A stretch of 64,000 nucleotides of DNA from Euptelea pleiosperma (lineage: Eukaryota > Streptophyta > Magnoliopsida > Ranunculales > Eupteleaceae), in assembly GCA_035048495.1 (NCBI GenBank), contig CM068546.1:9970435-10034434 (forward strand). The letters are read 5' to 3'. How positions within the stretch are numbered: the stretch's first letter is position 1; each line of letters opens with the position of its first letter. Shown here in pieces: positions 44,941 to 57,424 of the stretch. The notes below the pieces were generated by a model that worked only from the letters and a program-made list of their open reading frames with translations, did no database searches and was not told the DNA's origin. The translations under genes were made by a program, and so were the position numbers.

Positions 44941-46676
44941 ACGCATGGATCCTCCTATCGACACGAATGTGCTGGGCGATACACCTATAGCTGATAGCAT
45001 AGGTAATAACTTAATTCTATATCTTAGTCATGTAAAATATTAAGTTTCTTGCTTCTATAGTCAATATTATGCACATACATAACTTCTTTTCCTTTCATGT
45101 ACAAGTGTACCATCTTCTTGTTCCTCTAGGAAGAGAGGTCCTACGAAGGGTAAGGATTTAGCACCCAATGAAAAGAAGAAAGCCCTAATGACAAATGAAT
45201 TTGGGCAACCGAATGAGGGGAGTGAAGATCTTATAACATTGATGACATCAATCGGTCTCCTCACTCGTGCACACATCCCCATCATCTATGATGACTTTCG
45301 GAAAGTACCACTTGACAAGATTGAGAAAGTCATCTTCACATTGGCAGGGACTTACGATTTTAGTGGGTTCAGTCCTACATTCTTGAGAGACCGTATAGGC
45401 CATGCTTAGAGGGATTTTAAGAGTGACTTGCACCGCAAATATATTAAAGATAAAGATCCTGCAATTGTAAGGCAAAGTCCAGCCCCAGTTCACGTGCCAC
45501 TTGATGATTGGCAAAAATTTATTGATTATTGTCTTTCTAATGAATATAAGGTTTGTCTAAAACCATAAACTTTAAGCTTTAAATATTTCTCATCATAAAC
45601 ACATTTCTGATATATTATGTTAATTTAGGTTAAAAGTGCAAGGAACAAACAAAATCGGGCCTTGCAAACAGCACCCGCAACACTTGGTAGACGAAGCATG
45701 GCTGTAACTCGTCATCGGATGGCTGTTGATATGAATCTTCCATCTGATTCTGAAGTGAGCAGAATTGAGGTCTATATTAGAGCGCATACGAAGAAGGACA
45801 AAACTGTGCAATGCCCAGAAATCATTGTTAGTGCACTCCTACCTCTTATCATTATCCCTCAGTAATTACACCAATAATGAAAAATATTAGTATAACTCTA
45901 AACTACTAACCTTTTGTGTAGGAAAAAATAAAGACTATTCAACGTTTGAAACCTCATTCTCGAGAGACGAGTATAGATGATGCCCTTACACAGGTATTAA
46001 CTTAATTACCATATATATAATGTACCTTGCATTTTCTCATGTTTGAATTACATCTGTCTATAGTCAATTGGGAAGGACAGTAGAGGGCGGATGCGGGGTC
46101 TAGGTGGAGGCATCAACAGAACTGTAATGAAGCAGATAGGCCCTACCTTGAAAAAGAATGAGGATTTGCATAGAGAAAAAGATGCATTATCTAAGGAGGT
46201 GGCAGATTTAAGAGATGACGTTCGACAATTAAAGGAAGCGGTTAAGGTAATGCATAGCCATCAATATAAGTACTTGAGTAATAGTCAGTAATTGTTAGGA
46301 CAAGAAACAATATGAAAATAATTTTTTTTGTATGCAGGTAATGTCACAGGGAGGACCCAACATTGCTACACCACGATCTAGTCAGGCATTGTCATCGGCA
46401 ATGCAGCCAAATATTGTATATATTGGCAAGCAATGTGTTATGAAGGGCTGGCCTTCTCGAATAGTTGCTCGTGGTGAGGTGTCGGAAGTTGATCCCTTGC
46501 TGACTGTACATGGATCTCCTATGGGCGTAGGAAATTTTAAAATTCTCTTGATTGAAGTCGTAGAATCTAATGCTTTGTTGTGGAAGCCCGATGGATTTCA
46601 CAAGACTATTGGGGAAGTTGGTGCGGGTGGATTCGTTGTATGGCCACATACATCTATTGAAATATTGCAAGGCTGA
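44941..46676 (+). pseudogene. Ptta/En/Spm second protein (Transposase_24) gene
   Basis: It starts MDPPIDTNVLGDTPIADSIG (44946). Exons at about 44946-45000, 45129-45551, 45629-45825, 45922-45994, 46063-46247 and 46338-46676 have GT...AG borders. The core reads FIDYCLSNEYKVKSARNKQN and EVSRIEVYIRAHTKKD (Transposase_24). A coiled coil (REKDALSKEVADLRDDVRQL) and a C-terminal domain (CVMKGWPSRIVARG...WPHTSIEILQG) follow, as in plant CACTA elements. One nonsense codon lies near 45407. Its likely role is binding the subterminal hairpins. Confidence 0.8.
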
Positions 46677-47494
46677 AAAAGTAAGTACATGTTAATTTTT
46701 ATATGTTCTAATCTTTGAGATTTCATTTTTGTAACATATTTTTTATTCCGTTTTATGTTCTTTGGATAGGTAGATGATAAATTGTATATACTATGGTGAC
46801 TCCATCTACAGGATTCTTCAAGACTATAGGCATTTTGGATGTTGACATATTTTTGTTATGATTTTTTGACAAGTCTTTAGATGTGGGTTGGTTTTCTTCT
46901 GTATGTTCTGTAGATATATTAACTCTCACTTCCTTCCTCTCCTCTTTTATTTTTTGTATACCCCAAGGGGGTCAAACTTGATAGCTCATGTCCTAGTAGC
47001 AAAGGCCAAATCTTGGCTCACTGCTCTAGAGTGGTCCCTTACTCTCCCAATCTAGCTCATTCAAGCCATTGATAGGTATAAGAGTAATGTCCACTCCTGA
47101 TGTATGTTTCTTTTTGTGGGAATGATATTATTGTCTAATGTTTGCTAACTCCACATACATGTTCATTGTGAACTCTTGGTGAGAAATTTATTTGGAATGT
47201 GGGTTTCGTGTGATTGCAATATTCCTTGGTAATCTTCTTTGGATTGTGGGGTTGGGGTTGTAGTTTCCTTTATAGAATTGATATTGACAGGTTTTTGCAA
47301 GATAGTTGACTCCATTTGCTCGTGTAGTACTTGTTTGGATCTGTTATCCTGTTGCATATCCTATAAGCAAGGTGATATTTTATTTCTTTTTAAACTTCTT
47401 CAGTTGTCCTGTTAGTAATTGCATCCCCTCTTCCATTTCTTAAATTGCATTTCTAATTTTTATTCTTTTATTCAAAATCTCAGGTTGTGCCATA

Positions 47495-47570
47495 CAAAAA
47501 AGAGTAAGAAAATGAAGGATCCCAACACACCTAAGCGTCCTCCTACTGCCTTCTTCCTCTTCCTATAAAC
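47495..47570 (+). pseudogene. Captured HMG-box protein exon fragment (HMGB-like)
   Basis: KKMKDPNTPKRPPTAFFLFL, ending at a stop, is close to the start of the HMG box in plant HMGB proteins (K-DPN-PKRP-SAFF-F). Only about 20 residues of box A-like sequence remain. It is in plus orientation, the same as the element's genes. The short length limits certainty. Confidence 0.6.
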
Positions 47571-49929
47571 CATTGGTTAGTATTGATTCCTAGCACTAGA
47601 TGTTGTATGCGAATGACCAGCAATATAATTGACATGTTGTATGCTTAACCTAAGGCTATTTGATTTAGCAATAGATAATCGACATGTTGTATCAGTACTC
47701 CGCTCAAATTGATCTACATATGTGTTTTGTTTGCATATAATGTGTTTTATCTTCTTTGTTATTGGCATTGTTTGTGGTTACTTTAATTTTATCATTGTTC
47801 ATGAATTAATTCTATAAAAGTGATGTATTAAAAATCAATTTTGTTATAGCATTAACGTCCTTTGTTCATTCTTATACAAGTTCAAACACCCAAGCGCATT
47901 AGCTTAGGGCCTTTTCCGACATAACATTGTAAGCAAGCTGACAAGATCTGAACTTTTTTTGGCATGCAATCTATATGTGGTTTGACTTCTTGCATGCTCG
48001 AGTCAAACTTTGATTGTTGGTGAGACTCCAACCATTGAAGATCTTATGCTAGGTGAGACTCCTAGTCGTCTTTTTCTCTTATTTTTTATGTTTTTCATTG
48101 AATTCCAGCACTACCAAATTTTCCATCCCATATAACCCTTAAAATCAGTCCATTAGAAACCATTTTCAATTTTTTTTATCCAGGTTCTAAAGCTCATTCG
48201 AACAAACCAAGACCTGCTGGACAGTGTTTTTTGATATGCCATAGTACAGCTGTTGAGGGAGCAGAACAAAAGGTTACTAATACAAAAAAATTAGCTTCCT
48301 AGTTTTTTTTCATAACCCAAAACTCAGTTTATGTCAAGACTTGACCAAAACTAGGTGACTTGACAAGTCATCAACTAAAAAACTTTGATTACCATCTCAG
48401 AATGCTTTTGATGGGATGAATGCAACTATGGGTAAGTTTCAGTCCACAACATCTGACAACTACTACAAGTTTCTCTGGTTCTCCTTCAAATGGGAGCCTG
48501 GTAGCAGCTCAAAACACTATTGGGGTTTCATTTTTTATTCTTCAAAGTGGTTTATTTAGGTATGAGACAATCATTGCTTTTAGAGGTTTTAGCAAGAAGG
48601 GGACTAGAAAGTATTTTTAGCTCTCTTTGAAATGATTCAAAAGGACTAGTGAAGGGTTTAATGCTCTTTTAAGATGTTCGGCATAAAAGAAGCCCAATAT
48701 ATATGTCTTTGTAACTATCTTCGCACATTTGTTATATTGTAAAGACAGTGGGTTGTACCAAACAGTGGAGCACCTGCTCATTGATATGGGTTGTCTGATT
48801 GATGGCCTCCTATTGTAAATATTGCACTTGGCAATTGGATAACTATAACAATCTGATCCAGTGGCCTATAAATGACAATCATGCCTTCCCTTTGTCACTT
48901 GAAGTGGGAAACGACCAAAATACCAATATATTTTAAAACATATGTTCTACCATTCTATTCTATCATCCCTAAATGCTAACATAATACTATGTTTTTGAGC
49001 TACCAGCTTATATGAATCCTCTTTAAACAGTTATGCAAGCTTCTAACTACATGATACTTTCCTTTGAAGAAAAGTATGGTTAGATTTTAATATGGCATTA
49101 AGCTTCCTAGATTTTAACATCTTAGATGCATATATATGATTTGGGCTTCATGGTTATAGTCTGAATCTTAACTCTTGTCATTCAGAATAACGGCTTTAAT
49201 GGAAAATAAAATGTAGTGGACAAGACTATTACAGAGGGAAAGGTGGAGGGTTTTGTTGAGGTATATCATCCATTGCAAGTGTGATTGTTGATGTTGCTGA
49301 TTTAGTCATTTTCTATAATAGTTCTAAATTGTTAATTGATAGTGTTTACACTTCAATTTTGGTATATTTGCAGGCTATTTGCACAACCTTACAGAAATTA
49401 GGAGACTGTAGTATTGATGATGCAAAAACTATTTGTGGACTAGATATTCTCGTTCAGGTAATTAAGTGGAAGGTATTTGCCCATTTTCAACCTATTTCCT
49501 TGGACCTCAAATACCAGCCTTAATGTTAAGCTTGCAGTACCTTGTCATTATTATTACATGCTGGTGGGCTATTCTCTTCTTAGTAACTATTACAGTTATA
49601 ACTAGAACTACATTTTCCACTGTTGATCATATTACTCAAATAGTAGCATTTGTGCCAAATTTTGATCCTAGTTGTTGCTTCTTTGATACTAGTTAACTTT
49701 TGCTTTTATTAGTCATTAGTTAATAAACTTTTTGTTAACTATCCATGGAAGATGTTATTGAACATATACTTCTTTGATCTTATGATTGGTGTGATTTGGG
49801 CTGCTCCAATACAGGAGATGACCCATCAATTAGACATGCATGCTCAACACATCTACCATAGATAATCTAGAGGTGATCACAATGCTCCTCTTTGACAAAG
49901 GTGAAATAGGCTTTCACAACCTAAGCTAT

Positions 49930-50075
49930 GTTATTATGAAGAAAAGATACATGAACTAATTGATCCAATATTGTCTAAGCCATGTTTTCAAGTAGAAATT
50001 TTGAGATCCATCCATGTTGCACTGTTGTGTGTGCAAGAATTTGCCATGGACAGACCTGCTGTGGCTCTCTCTTCT
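49930..50075 (+). pseudogene. Captured receptor-like kinase fragment (S-domain/DUF26 type)
   Basis: YEEKIHELIDPILSKPCFQV and EILRSIHVALLCVQEFAMDR are the subdomain X-XI region of plant S-receptor-like or cysteine-rich receptor kinases. The catalytic part is missing. The fragment is in the plus orientation and not joined to other kinase exons. Confidence 0.75.
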
Positions 50076-50769
50076 CTTCCTCTCCATGTTGCTGCTATGG
50101 TTTTTGGTGTCTCAACTGCTGCCTGTTATGTTCATTAGCATAATAATCAGAATGGACTGATTATGAGTTGTGGCTAAGTTTTCTACAAAATCTGAATTTG
50201 GACTTGGTGATTGAAGCCCAATTGATGTGATTAAAGTGCGATAGGTATCGATTCAATAGATTTATGTATGTTGGTCTCTATTTGTCTATGAAAGATGGAG
50301 ATGTACAGCCATTGTTCTTGTGCTTTGATTCTCTAATGCAAGATAATTTAAAAGTGTGATGTACTCCAAATAGCAGTTTCTCCCTTACTCTTCTTTTCAT
50401 ACATAAAGCTATTGTTGACTAGTAATGGCATCATTGAGAAAGCTATTTGGAGTTACCATCAATTTGTTCCAAATTAGGACTGATATTTATGGTAGTACTT
50501 GCTGTAAAGCTGATTTTTTCCCTGACTGTAGTTTCTTCTTATTGCTTTCTATTGTCAGATTGAGATAAAAGAGTTAGATGACTTTGCTTAGGCTGCTTTT
50601 CGTGGCTACAAATCCTTAAACTGCATACAAAGTTGAATACTTCAAGCCACTTATCATACTAATGAGAATACACTAGTGAGCCTTTTGCTTTTTGGTGAAA
50701 TATGGATCAAAAGAAAATCGTAAAACCTGTGCTTTTATTTTATGCCAAAAGTGATTTTCATCTATGTAC

Positions 50770-50830
50770 TTGCAGGTTTGTGCTCCAACAGGAGCTGGCA
50801 AATTTACATCACTATACTTGCAGGTTTGGT
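50770..50830 (+). other. Possible DExH helicase Walker A remnant
   Basis: TTGCAG precedes VCAPTGAGKF, similar to the CAPTGAGKT motif I of Brr2/Ski2-like helicases. It is only about ten residues, so it may be chance. Confidence 0.25.
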
Positions 50831-50964
50831 TACATTACCATATGAACGTAGCTCCATTGAGGATGACGAACCTTGTTTTCTCATAAAATTAGCCTAGTTT
50901 CTCAATCTATTGATATCACCAAAATCATTTATTATAATTATGCATCTCTTGTTCCAACCTTTTC

Positions 50965-51300
50965 TAGATATGTTTGTGTGTGGCATGCAATAATTGGGTA
51001 CTGGGGTGGTGTTTATTGAAATGGAACACTATGAATCTAAGATGGCATACCCAGTTTCATCTCTAGGGATTAAGTCCAATGAACCTTGTGAAGCTTTGAA
51101 TAGCATTGATAATAATGGTCTTGGCCTTGTGAACCCTGACAAAGTTTTCAATTACTACGATGAACTCCATTCCTATTTTGCATCGGCCAGTATTGATGGG
51201 GTCAAAGTAGATGTTCAGAATATCCTTGAGACTCTAGGAGCAAGAGGAAGAGTGAAACTACTAAGGAAATACCATCAATCATTTTGTAGTAGTGTTTGTT
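50965..51300 (+). pseudogene. Captured raffinose synthase/alkaline alpha-galactosidase (SIP-type) exon
   Basis: [12 protein letters not shown], then after a frameshift [40 protein letters not shown] and [20 protein letters not shown]. These are highly characteristic of the GH36 seed-imbibition/raffinose synthase family, including the KVD motif that holds the catalytic Asp. About 105 of roughly 750 residues are present. Plus orientation. An intact enzyme would act on raffinose-family oligosaccharides. Confidence 0.88.
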
Positions 51301-52204
51301 TAGTGAAGGTATTATGCCCAATATTTGAGTCCCTGAAGTTACATTAGTAGGGCAGTAGTACGAGTGAAAAATTTTTCTTAGAAACTTCCTTGAGAGTTTC
51401 TCTACATTAACTTTCTTGATCTTCAATTGGGGATGAAATCATCAATCCTCCCCTAATTGAAGAAACTTGACCATGGCAATTTTGAGGATGGACAGGACCC
51501 CTCCTCCTGCACCATGTCAAGTTCTCTCTTCTAAATTTGTTGATTTGCTGCTTGGAGAAATGGCCTGGCAAGGCGAGGCTATTGTTTGATAAAGGGTACA
51601 ATGGGCCCTCTTTTATTGTGCATTCACAAGGGGTGGAGTACATTGTAGATTTCACATTCGCCTAGCTCGGATGCGAACTAATTTGTTTAGTGAAGATATT
51701 CTGCATAACATATTTATCATTGAAATTACATTAGTAGGGCGATAGTATGAGTGAAATTTAGTTTTTAGGGACTCCCTTGTGAGTTTCTCTACATTAAAAT
51801 CACCCATGAAAATAACTTCAATCCAATGCTTAGAAATCACTAATCAAGTTTATTTTTGGTTTGCAGGTCCACTTACTGATTGGTCAAACAGGTCAGCGTC
51901 CACTAAGAGTGTGCCTCGTGGCGCGTACTGTGGGATGTGATCGGCTATGCCTACTGTGAGCGAATGTTTTCTCCTAGGGCCAAAAACTATAATATGATTT
52001 TGGGCTTGCAGGTGTCGCCATTGGGAGTGGATGCATGGCAACCTTATTGTATTTGTTACTTACATTAAGTCTCATTATTGGATGTGCTCTTAGATTCAAA
52101 TCATGTTTAGCAGTGTAATGTTGAACTTTTGTTTTTTATTTTATTGGATTTTCTATTTATTCTATCAGGTCATGGATAAGAATGACTAGGCACTGGATTT
52201 TTTT

Positions 52205-52641
52205 AAAAAAAATCCATCGGATTTACCGGCGGCTCAAACCGCCGTTGAAAACTATACGCTGTCGGTTACAACCGACGGCAAATGTGACGGCATAGTTAAA
52301 AGGATAACATCGGCGGTTTTCCAAACCGCCGATGAATAGAAACATCGGCAGTTATGGACCGCAGGCAAAGTATTTACACCGGCGGTTATCAACCACCAGA
52401 ATTTGGGAAGACATAGGTTATACGCTAACCCCAGCGGTCAAAATTATCGCCCGGGAAAACTAACGTCAACGGTTTATAACCGCCGGTATTATTACTTCCG
52501 CGGCGGTTTGTAAACCACCGGGGTTGACCTCTTGGGTACGCCGTCGACAAATTTGCGGCGGTTTGTGCGGCGGTTAAAAACCGCGGTGAATATTTTACCG
52601 GTGGTTTAGAGCCGCCGGAAAGAGCCTTTTTTTTGGTAGTG
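52205..52641. repeat. Right subterminal hairpins of the 18-kb CACTA
   Basis: At least eight palindromic units of the form CGGCGGTTT..AAACCGCCG (for example near 52225, 52311, 52375, 52440 and 52500) lead to the terminus TTTGGTAGTG at 52641. Confidence 0.85.
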
Positions 52642-53749
52642 AAAACAGACGTCCGGTTAGGAATCTGTAGTCAGTTATAGGTTTAGGCATTTATAGGTTT
52701 TAAGTTAAATCAAATTTAGGACTTTGATGCCCAAATCGAGCAAACGAGGTCCGAATCTCCCGAAACTTATTACAATACTTCTATTGTGTTGAAACAAATA
52801 TGCTGGAAGAGACGGGATAAAAAACAGATGTCTGGTTAAGAATCTATAGTCAGTTATAGGTTTAGGCATTTACAGGTTTTAAGTTCAGTCAAATTTAGGA
52901 CTTTGACGCCCAAATCGGGCAAACAAGGTCTGAATCTCCCGAAACTTGTTACAACTTCTATTGTGTTGAAACAAATATGCTGAAAGAGACAAGGTAAAAA
53001 ACAGATGTCCAGTTAGGAATCTGTAGTCAGTTATAGGTTTTAGGCATTTACATGTTTTAAGTTCAGTCAAATTTAGGACTTTGATGCCTAAATCGGGCAA
53101 ACGAGGTCCGAATCTCCTAAAACTTGTTACAACACTTCTATTGTGTTGAAATAAATATGCTAAAAAAGACGGGGTAAAAAATAGATGTCCGGTAAGAAAT
53201 TTGTAGTCGGTTATAAGTTTAGGCATTTACAGATTTTAAGTTAAATCAAATTTAGGATTTTGACGCCCAAATCGGGCAAACGAGGTCCGAATCTCTCAAA
53301 ACCTGTTACAACATTTCTATTGTATTGAAACAAATATGCTGAAAGAGACGGAGTAAAAAACAGATGTCCGGTTATGAATCTGTAATCAATTATAGGTTTA
53401 GGCATTTATAGGTTTTAAGTTTAGTCAAATTTAGGACTTTGACGTCCAAATCGGGCAAACGAGGTCCGAATCTCCCAAAACTTGCTACAACACTTCTATT
53501 GTGTTGAAACAAATATGCTGGAAGAGACGGGGTAAAAAACAGATGTTCGGTTAGGAATCTGTAGTCAGTTATAGGTTTAGGTATTTACAGGTTTTAAGTT
53601 AAATCAAATTTAGGACTTTGACGCCCAAATCGGGCAAACGAGGTCCGAATCTCCCGAAACATGTTACAACACTTCTATTGTGTTGAAACAAATATGCTGG
53701 AAGAGACGGGGAAAATAACAGATGTCCGGTTAGGGATCTGTAGTCAGTT
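52642..53749. repeat. 179-bp tandem repeat array, right block
   Basis: GGACTTTGA-type anchors at 52719, 52898, 53076, 53255, 53434 and 53613 give periods of 179, 178, 179, 179 and 179 bp. The first partial unit completes the unit broken at 34591. The last is cut at 53749 by the 5.8-kb CACTA element. Confidence 0.95.
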
Positions 53750-54420
53750 CACTACTACAAAAATCAAGAAAGATCCCGGTTAAAAACTGGGATAAAAAGT
53801 CATTTATATTGGTTTTTTGCTTCGCACAAAACCGATGTCTTTTCTAATGCTTTTGATATCGATTTTTTTCAAACCGAGTTCTTTAGGTTCATAAAAATTG
53901 AACTTTTTTGCCACTATATATCTCGGTTCCTTGAAAAACTGAGATCTCTTGATACTTTAGATCTCAGTTATCTAAAAGACTGAGACCTATAATAACTTTT
54001 GTTCTCAGTTTTATTTAAAAACTGAGATTTCTTGATACTTTAGATCTTAGTTATTTAAAGACCACGATCTATGGTAACTTTTGTTCTCAGTTTTATTTAA
54101 AAACTGAGATCTCTTAATACTTTAGTTCTCGGTTCCTTGAATAACTGAGATCGATCTCTTGATACTCAGTTATATATATAAAAGATTGAGATCTATATAA
54201 ACTTTTATTCTCAGTTTTGGTTAAAAATTGAGATCTCTTAATACTTGAGTTCTCAGTTATCTAAAAAATGAGATCTATAGTAACTTTTGTCCTCGGTTAT
54301 ATTTGAAATTGAAATCTCTTAATATTTTAGTTCTCAGTTACCCAAAAGACTGAGATCTCTTAATACTTTTGTTCTAGCTTTTCCATACAACTGAGATCCA
54401 TAAACAACACATTGGGTGTA
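53750..54420. repeat. Left subterminal hairpins of the 5.8-kb CACTA
   Basis: Repeated units CTCAGTT...AACTGAGATCT alternate with TTGATACTTTAG and TAACTTTTGT phrases. The same family as 27336-27885. Confidence 0.85.
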
Positions 54421-54724
54421 TTATTGTTTGTAATTTTTATTTTTTTTAATAATCTTATTCTTCATATTTTCATAAACCTGGGATAATATGATAACCCATA
54501 AAGAACCAGATCCAAAATAAAGTCAAGAAGAGAATGATGATTTAAATATTTTTATAAATTCAAACGTTTTATCAGTACACCAGAAATTACAATACAATGA
54601 CACGAATCCAATTCGACAACTTTAATTTAGTCAATAAAAAAGTTTAAAAAGCATAAAAGAACAATGAAAGCAACTTCACAAGTCTATCCAATCATCCTAC
54701 TTCTAGTGTGATAGACCATTATCA

Positions 54725-54915
54725 TTCAATGTTAATGGACATGTTTCTCAAAACTCCAGTTAACAGGTCATCAACCAAGTTTCCAGCCTTGAGTCCAAGT
54801 TCTAGTTGTTCCCAAAGAATAGGCACAACTCCTTCAGTTGAGAAGATCTTTGATATGATATGATGCCTTGCCCCATCGAGAAACAACACATAACTTTTGC
54901 GGCTATAATTGTACC
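54725..54915 (-). other. Unidentified captured exon-like frame
   Basis: After an acceptor (TACTACAG) the minus strand has an open frame to a stop, including FLDGARHHIISKIFSTEGVV and WEQLELGLKAGNLVDDLLTG. It reads as real coding sequence but I do not recognise the family. It lies where the last NAD(P)H dehydrogenase exon would be expected and does not match that exon. Confidence 0.45.
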
Positions 54916-55004
54916 TGTAGTAACATACATAATAAAATCATAATAAGAACTCAACTCGATTTGTTCATCAACAAAACTCTACATCAGAAGAAAAATGACT
55001 ACAC

Positions 55005-55935
55005 GAAAATTTGACCTTGTACCTAAACGGATGAAATTAATGTCGTCCCAATCCCCTGAACCTAAGAGGACCTTCTGGGTTCTTTTCACACTCCTCCATT
55101 TTGTTAAAACACCTTGCTAGGTATTGGCCTTGTTAAGCAGTAACCTAAAATGTTACGATAACACAAAAAAAGGGAAAAATTTAAGGAGATGGTTTTTAAT
55201 TAAGAACATGCCATTTAAAGCTAAGAACAGATTCAATACTCACCTGAGTTGTTGCAGGAAGATTTTTCATCTTTGAATCCACTTGGGAAAGTGCTGACTT
55301 TAACCCTTCGATATCAAGTTCAACAGATTTTTTGTAGTCATTCCCTTTGGACTCGAACGTCTATCCTTTAAAGATCTCCTGATGATCAATAAATATAAAT
55401 TCGGGGTAGTTGTGATCAAGTTGCTTGATTCTTTTTTAAAACAATGTAAGTATGATATTCTTTATCAAAAAAGAAGACGCGTAAAGGTTGATGCAAACAT
55501 GCTTTAGGAAAATTCTTAACAGTTAGGGAGTTCATTTCTTTGAATACTAGAACAACAAACAAATAAAAAAAACATAACAGGTAGAGATAACATATTAACA
55601 AAAGATATTAACAAAAGTCTAACTGCTGCTTGTAATTTCTTCAAAACACAAAACAATTAATAAACCAGCCAAAGGCTGCACATACCATGACTTTGCGTTG
55701 ATTAATGGTCACACAATCACCAAGTGCATATATGCCATCACATCCCTCAACTCTCAGCCATATTCGTCAGTTGCTAAAACACTCCTATTAGTCTGTCGTC
55801 AGATTAAAAGATGTTTGGTCACTACAAGCTAATGACCAAACAGTTCCATATCCATAGACCCCTGTTTTCACATCAATACCATCTCTTTGGAACTTGTCTT
55901 TAGCAAAAGCAGTGATTCTTTTGTCAAACCTACAA
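55005..55935 (-). pseudogene. Captured external alternative NAD(P)H dehydrogenase (NDB-like), four exons
   Basis: Minus-strand exons in correct order: FDKRITAFAKDKFQRDGIDV (55930-55861), LRVEGCDGIYALGDCVTINQ (about 55760-55684), ELDIEGLKSALSQVDSKMKN (about 55360-55254), and YLARCFNKMEECEKNPEGPL (about 55138-55022). These are landmarks of plant NDB-type type-II NAD(P)H dehydrogenases, which oxidise cytosolic NAD(P)H at the inner mitochondrial membrane. Introns are retained, so the capture was from genomic DNA. The FAD-binding N-terminus and final exon are missing, and stops occur (for example RH*FHPF). Confidence 0.88.
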
Positions 55936-56399
55936 AATCAGAACTTCTAATGGCATGAGAACATCTTAATAAAATGAAACAATAACTTGGAAGTCACAAT
56001 GAACCATTCAACTCTAAAAAAGAACTAAAACACATGCCAACATAAAAATGCTGAAGGTCTTCAAGATAATTACCTTGAAGTCAATGTCAATTCTATTGAG
56101 AAAGAAACGACATGCACACACAAGGGTAAACCACTTGTGTGTGTGTGCTTCTATGGTAGTATGATGTCATAATGATAGCACTAGTACTGTAATAGCTAGA
56201 AAAAGTAATATTAGTAACTGCATTGATGCAACCAGATGTCTATTAGTGGCCACAAGGCCTCGGGAAGGCTGGCCCTTTCAAAACAGTCAATCCTCTATTT
56301 CCTGCATAAAGAAGTGCATTTTTTCTTAGAAAACATTAGAAGCAACGTACACTTTTGCACACACGAAAAAACATTGTAAATCCTATTACCAATATCTCG

Positions 56400-56795
56400 A
56401 AAAATAAATGCATGCAGTCCATAACAGTTGTGCACAATGGCTACGAACAGCCATAACAATTGTGCACAATGGCTATGCAATCCATAACAGACCATAACAG
56501 TTATGGACAGCCATATAATGCATACAGTCCATAACATTGTGCACAATGGCTATGCAATCCATAACAACTCATAATAGTTATGGACAGCCATATACTGCAT
56601 GCAATCCATAACAGTTGTACAGCCATATAATGCATGCAGTCCATAGCAGCTATGCACAATGGCTATGGACAGCCATAATAGTTGTGCATAATGGCTATGC
56701 AATCCATAGCAGTTATGGACAGCCATATAATGCATGCAGTCCATAGCAGCTGTGCACAATGGCTATGCAGTCCATAACAGTTATGGTACTTGTCT
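56400..56795. repeat. Minisatellite of CCATAACAG/TGCACAATGGCTATG units
   Basis: About ten irregular repeats of 'CAGTCCATAACAGTTGTGCAC' and 'AATGGCTATGCAATCC' type, in higher-order blocks. It lies between the two captured genes inside the 5.8-kb element. Confidence 0.8.
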
Positions 56796-56799
56796 AGTT

Positions 56800-56952
56800 C
56801 CAGTCAATCGGCATTAGTAATTGACACCAACGAAATCATAAACCCCTTTTACCATTTCTTTCTGCTCATCTGTGAAACTTGGAAGTCTGTCCCCCACTGA
56901 ATCCGTCATGGTAGTAGGGTAATCTCCATGCACTAATGGACCAGAAACCTAA
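56800..56952 (-). pseudogene. Captured GH1 beta-glucosidase exon
   Basis: After an acceptor at about 56952 the frame reads [40 protein letters not shown] and NY, then a stop. This is the conserved segment of plant family 1 glycosidases before the nucleophile region. It is about 45 residues of roughly 500, on the minus strand, the element's transcriptional sense. An intact enzyme would hydrolyse beta-glucosides. Confidence 0.87.
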
Positions 56953-57424
56953 TTGCATGATGTTCAAGCATCAAATGGCCCAAACAGAGGATGGGTACTT
57001 ATACAGAAGGTGAATTGATCATATGGTAGTAAAGCTTTGTTAATATTATCCAACTCTGCTAAGTTAACAACTTGAACATAATTTGAGCACCAAATTATAT
57101 AAACATGTCATTGGCTAGAGCAGGGCTACAAGTTACTGAAACTGATGTGCTGTATCTAAAAGAGTATTATACATCAAAAGAAAGGAAAAAAGCAACGGAA
57201 TAGATCAGAGTTAAACTACTCACAAGTTCCTGCATCTTAGTGTAGTAAAATTCAATCTTCTCTCTAGAATCTAGAATCTAGAATCTGCTTATCAATGCTT
57301 CCACCTTACAGTATAGCTACAACAGATGAATGTTTATAGAGATAAGCACCATGTTGACAACACTGCCAATTAATATTATGTGGTATGCAGGGCAGGGAAT
57401 AAATTTCTTTAGAATGCTAGTTAG

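Larger units (their letters stand above)
46680..52200 (+). other. Captured-sequence region of the 18-kb CACTA
   Basis: It lies between the last transposase exon and the right subterminal repeats. It contains pieces of unrelated plant genes with intron-exon edges (entries below), an F1 MITE arm (about 51795-51895) and AT-rich filler. An exon-like stretch AICTTLQKLGDCSIDDAKTI (49375-49457, bounded by CAG and GTAATT) was not identified. Confidence 0.6.
34592..52641 (+). mobile_element. 18-kb CACTA (En/Spm) element, complete ends, damaged genes
   Basis: It begins CACTACCAAAAAAATGAC and ends in the inverse, TTTTTTTTGGTAGTG. AAA flanks both sides (34589-34591 and 52642-52644), the 3-bp duplication typical of CACTA. 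It interrupts one 179-bp repeat unit, so the empty site can be read from neighbouring units. Contents: subterminal hairpins, leader exon, a long intron-like region, TNP2-like and Ptta-like genes, and several captured host gene fragments. Confidence 0.9.

Noticed and set aside
34592..52641. An active autonomous CACTA element
   Set aside because: Ends are intact, but the transposase has a frameshift and at least two nonsense codons and the second protein has one, so this copy should not be self-mobile.
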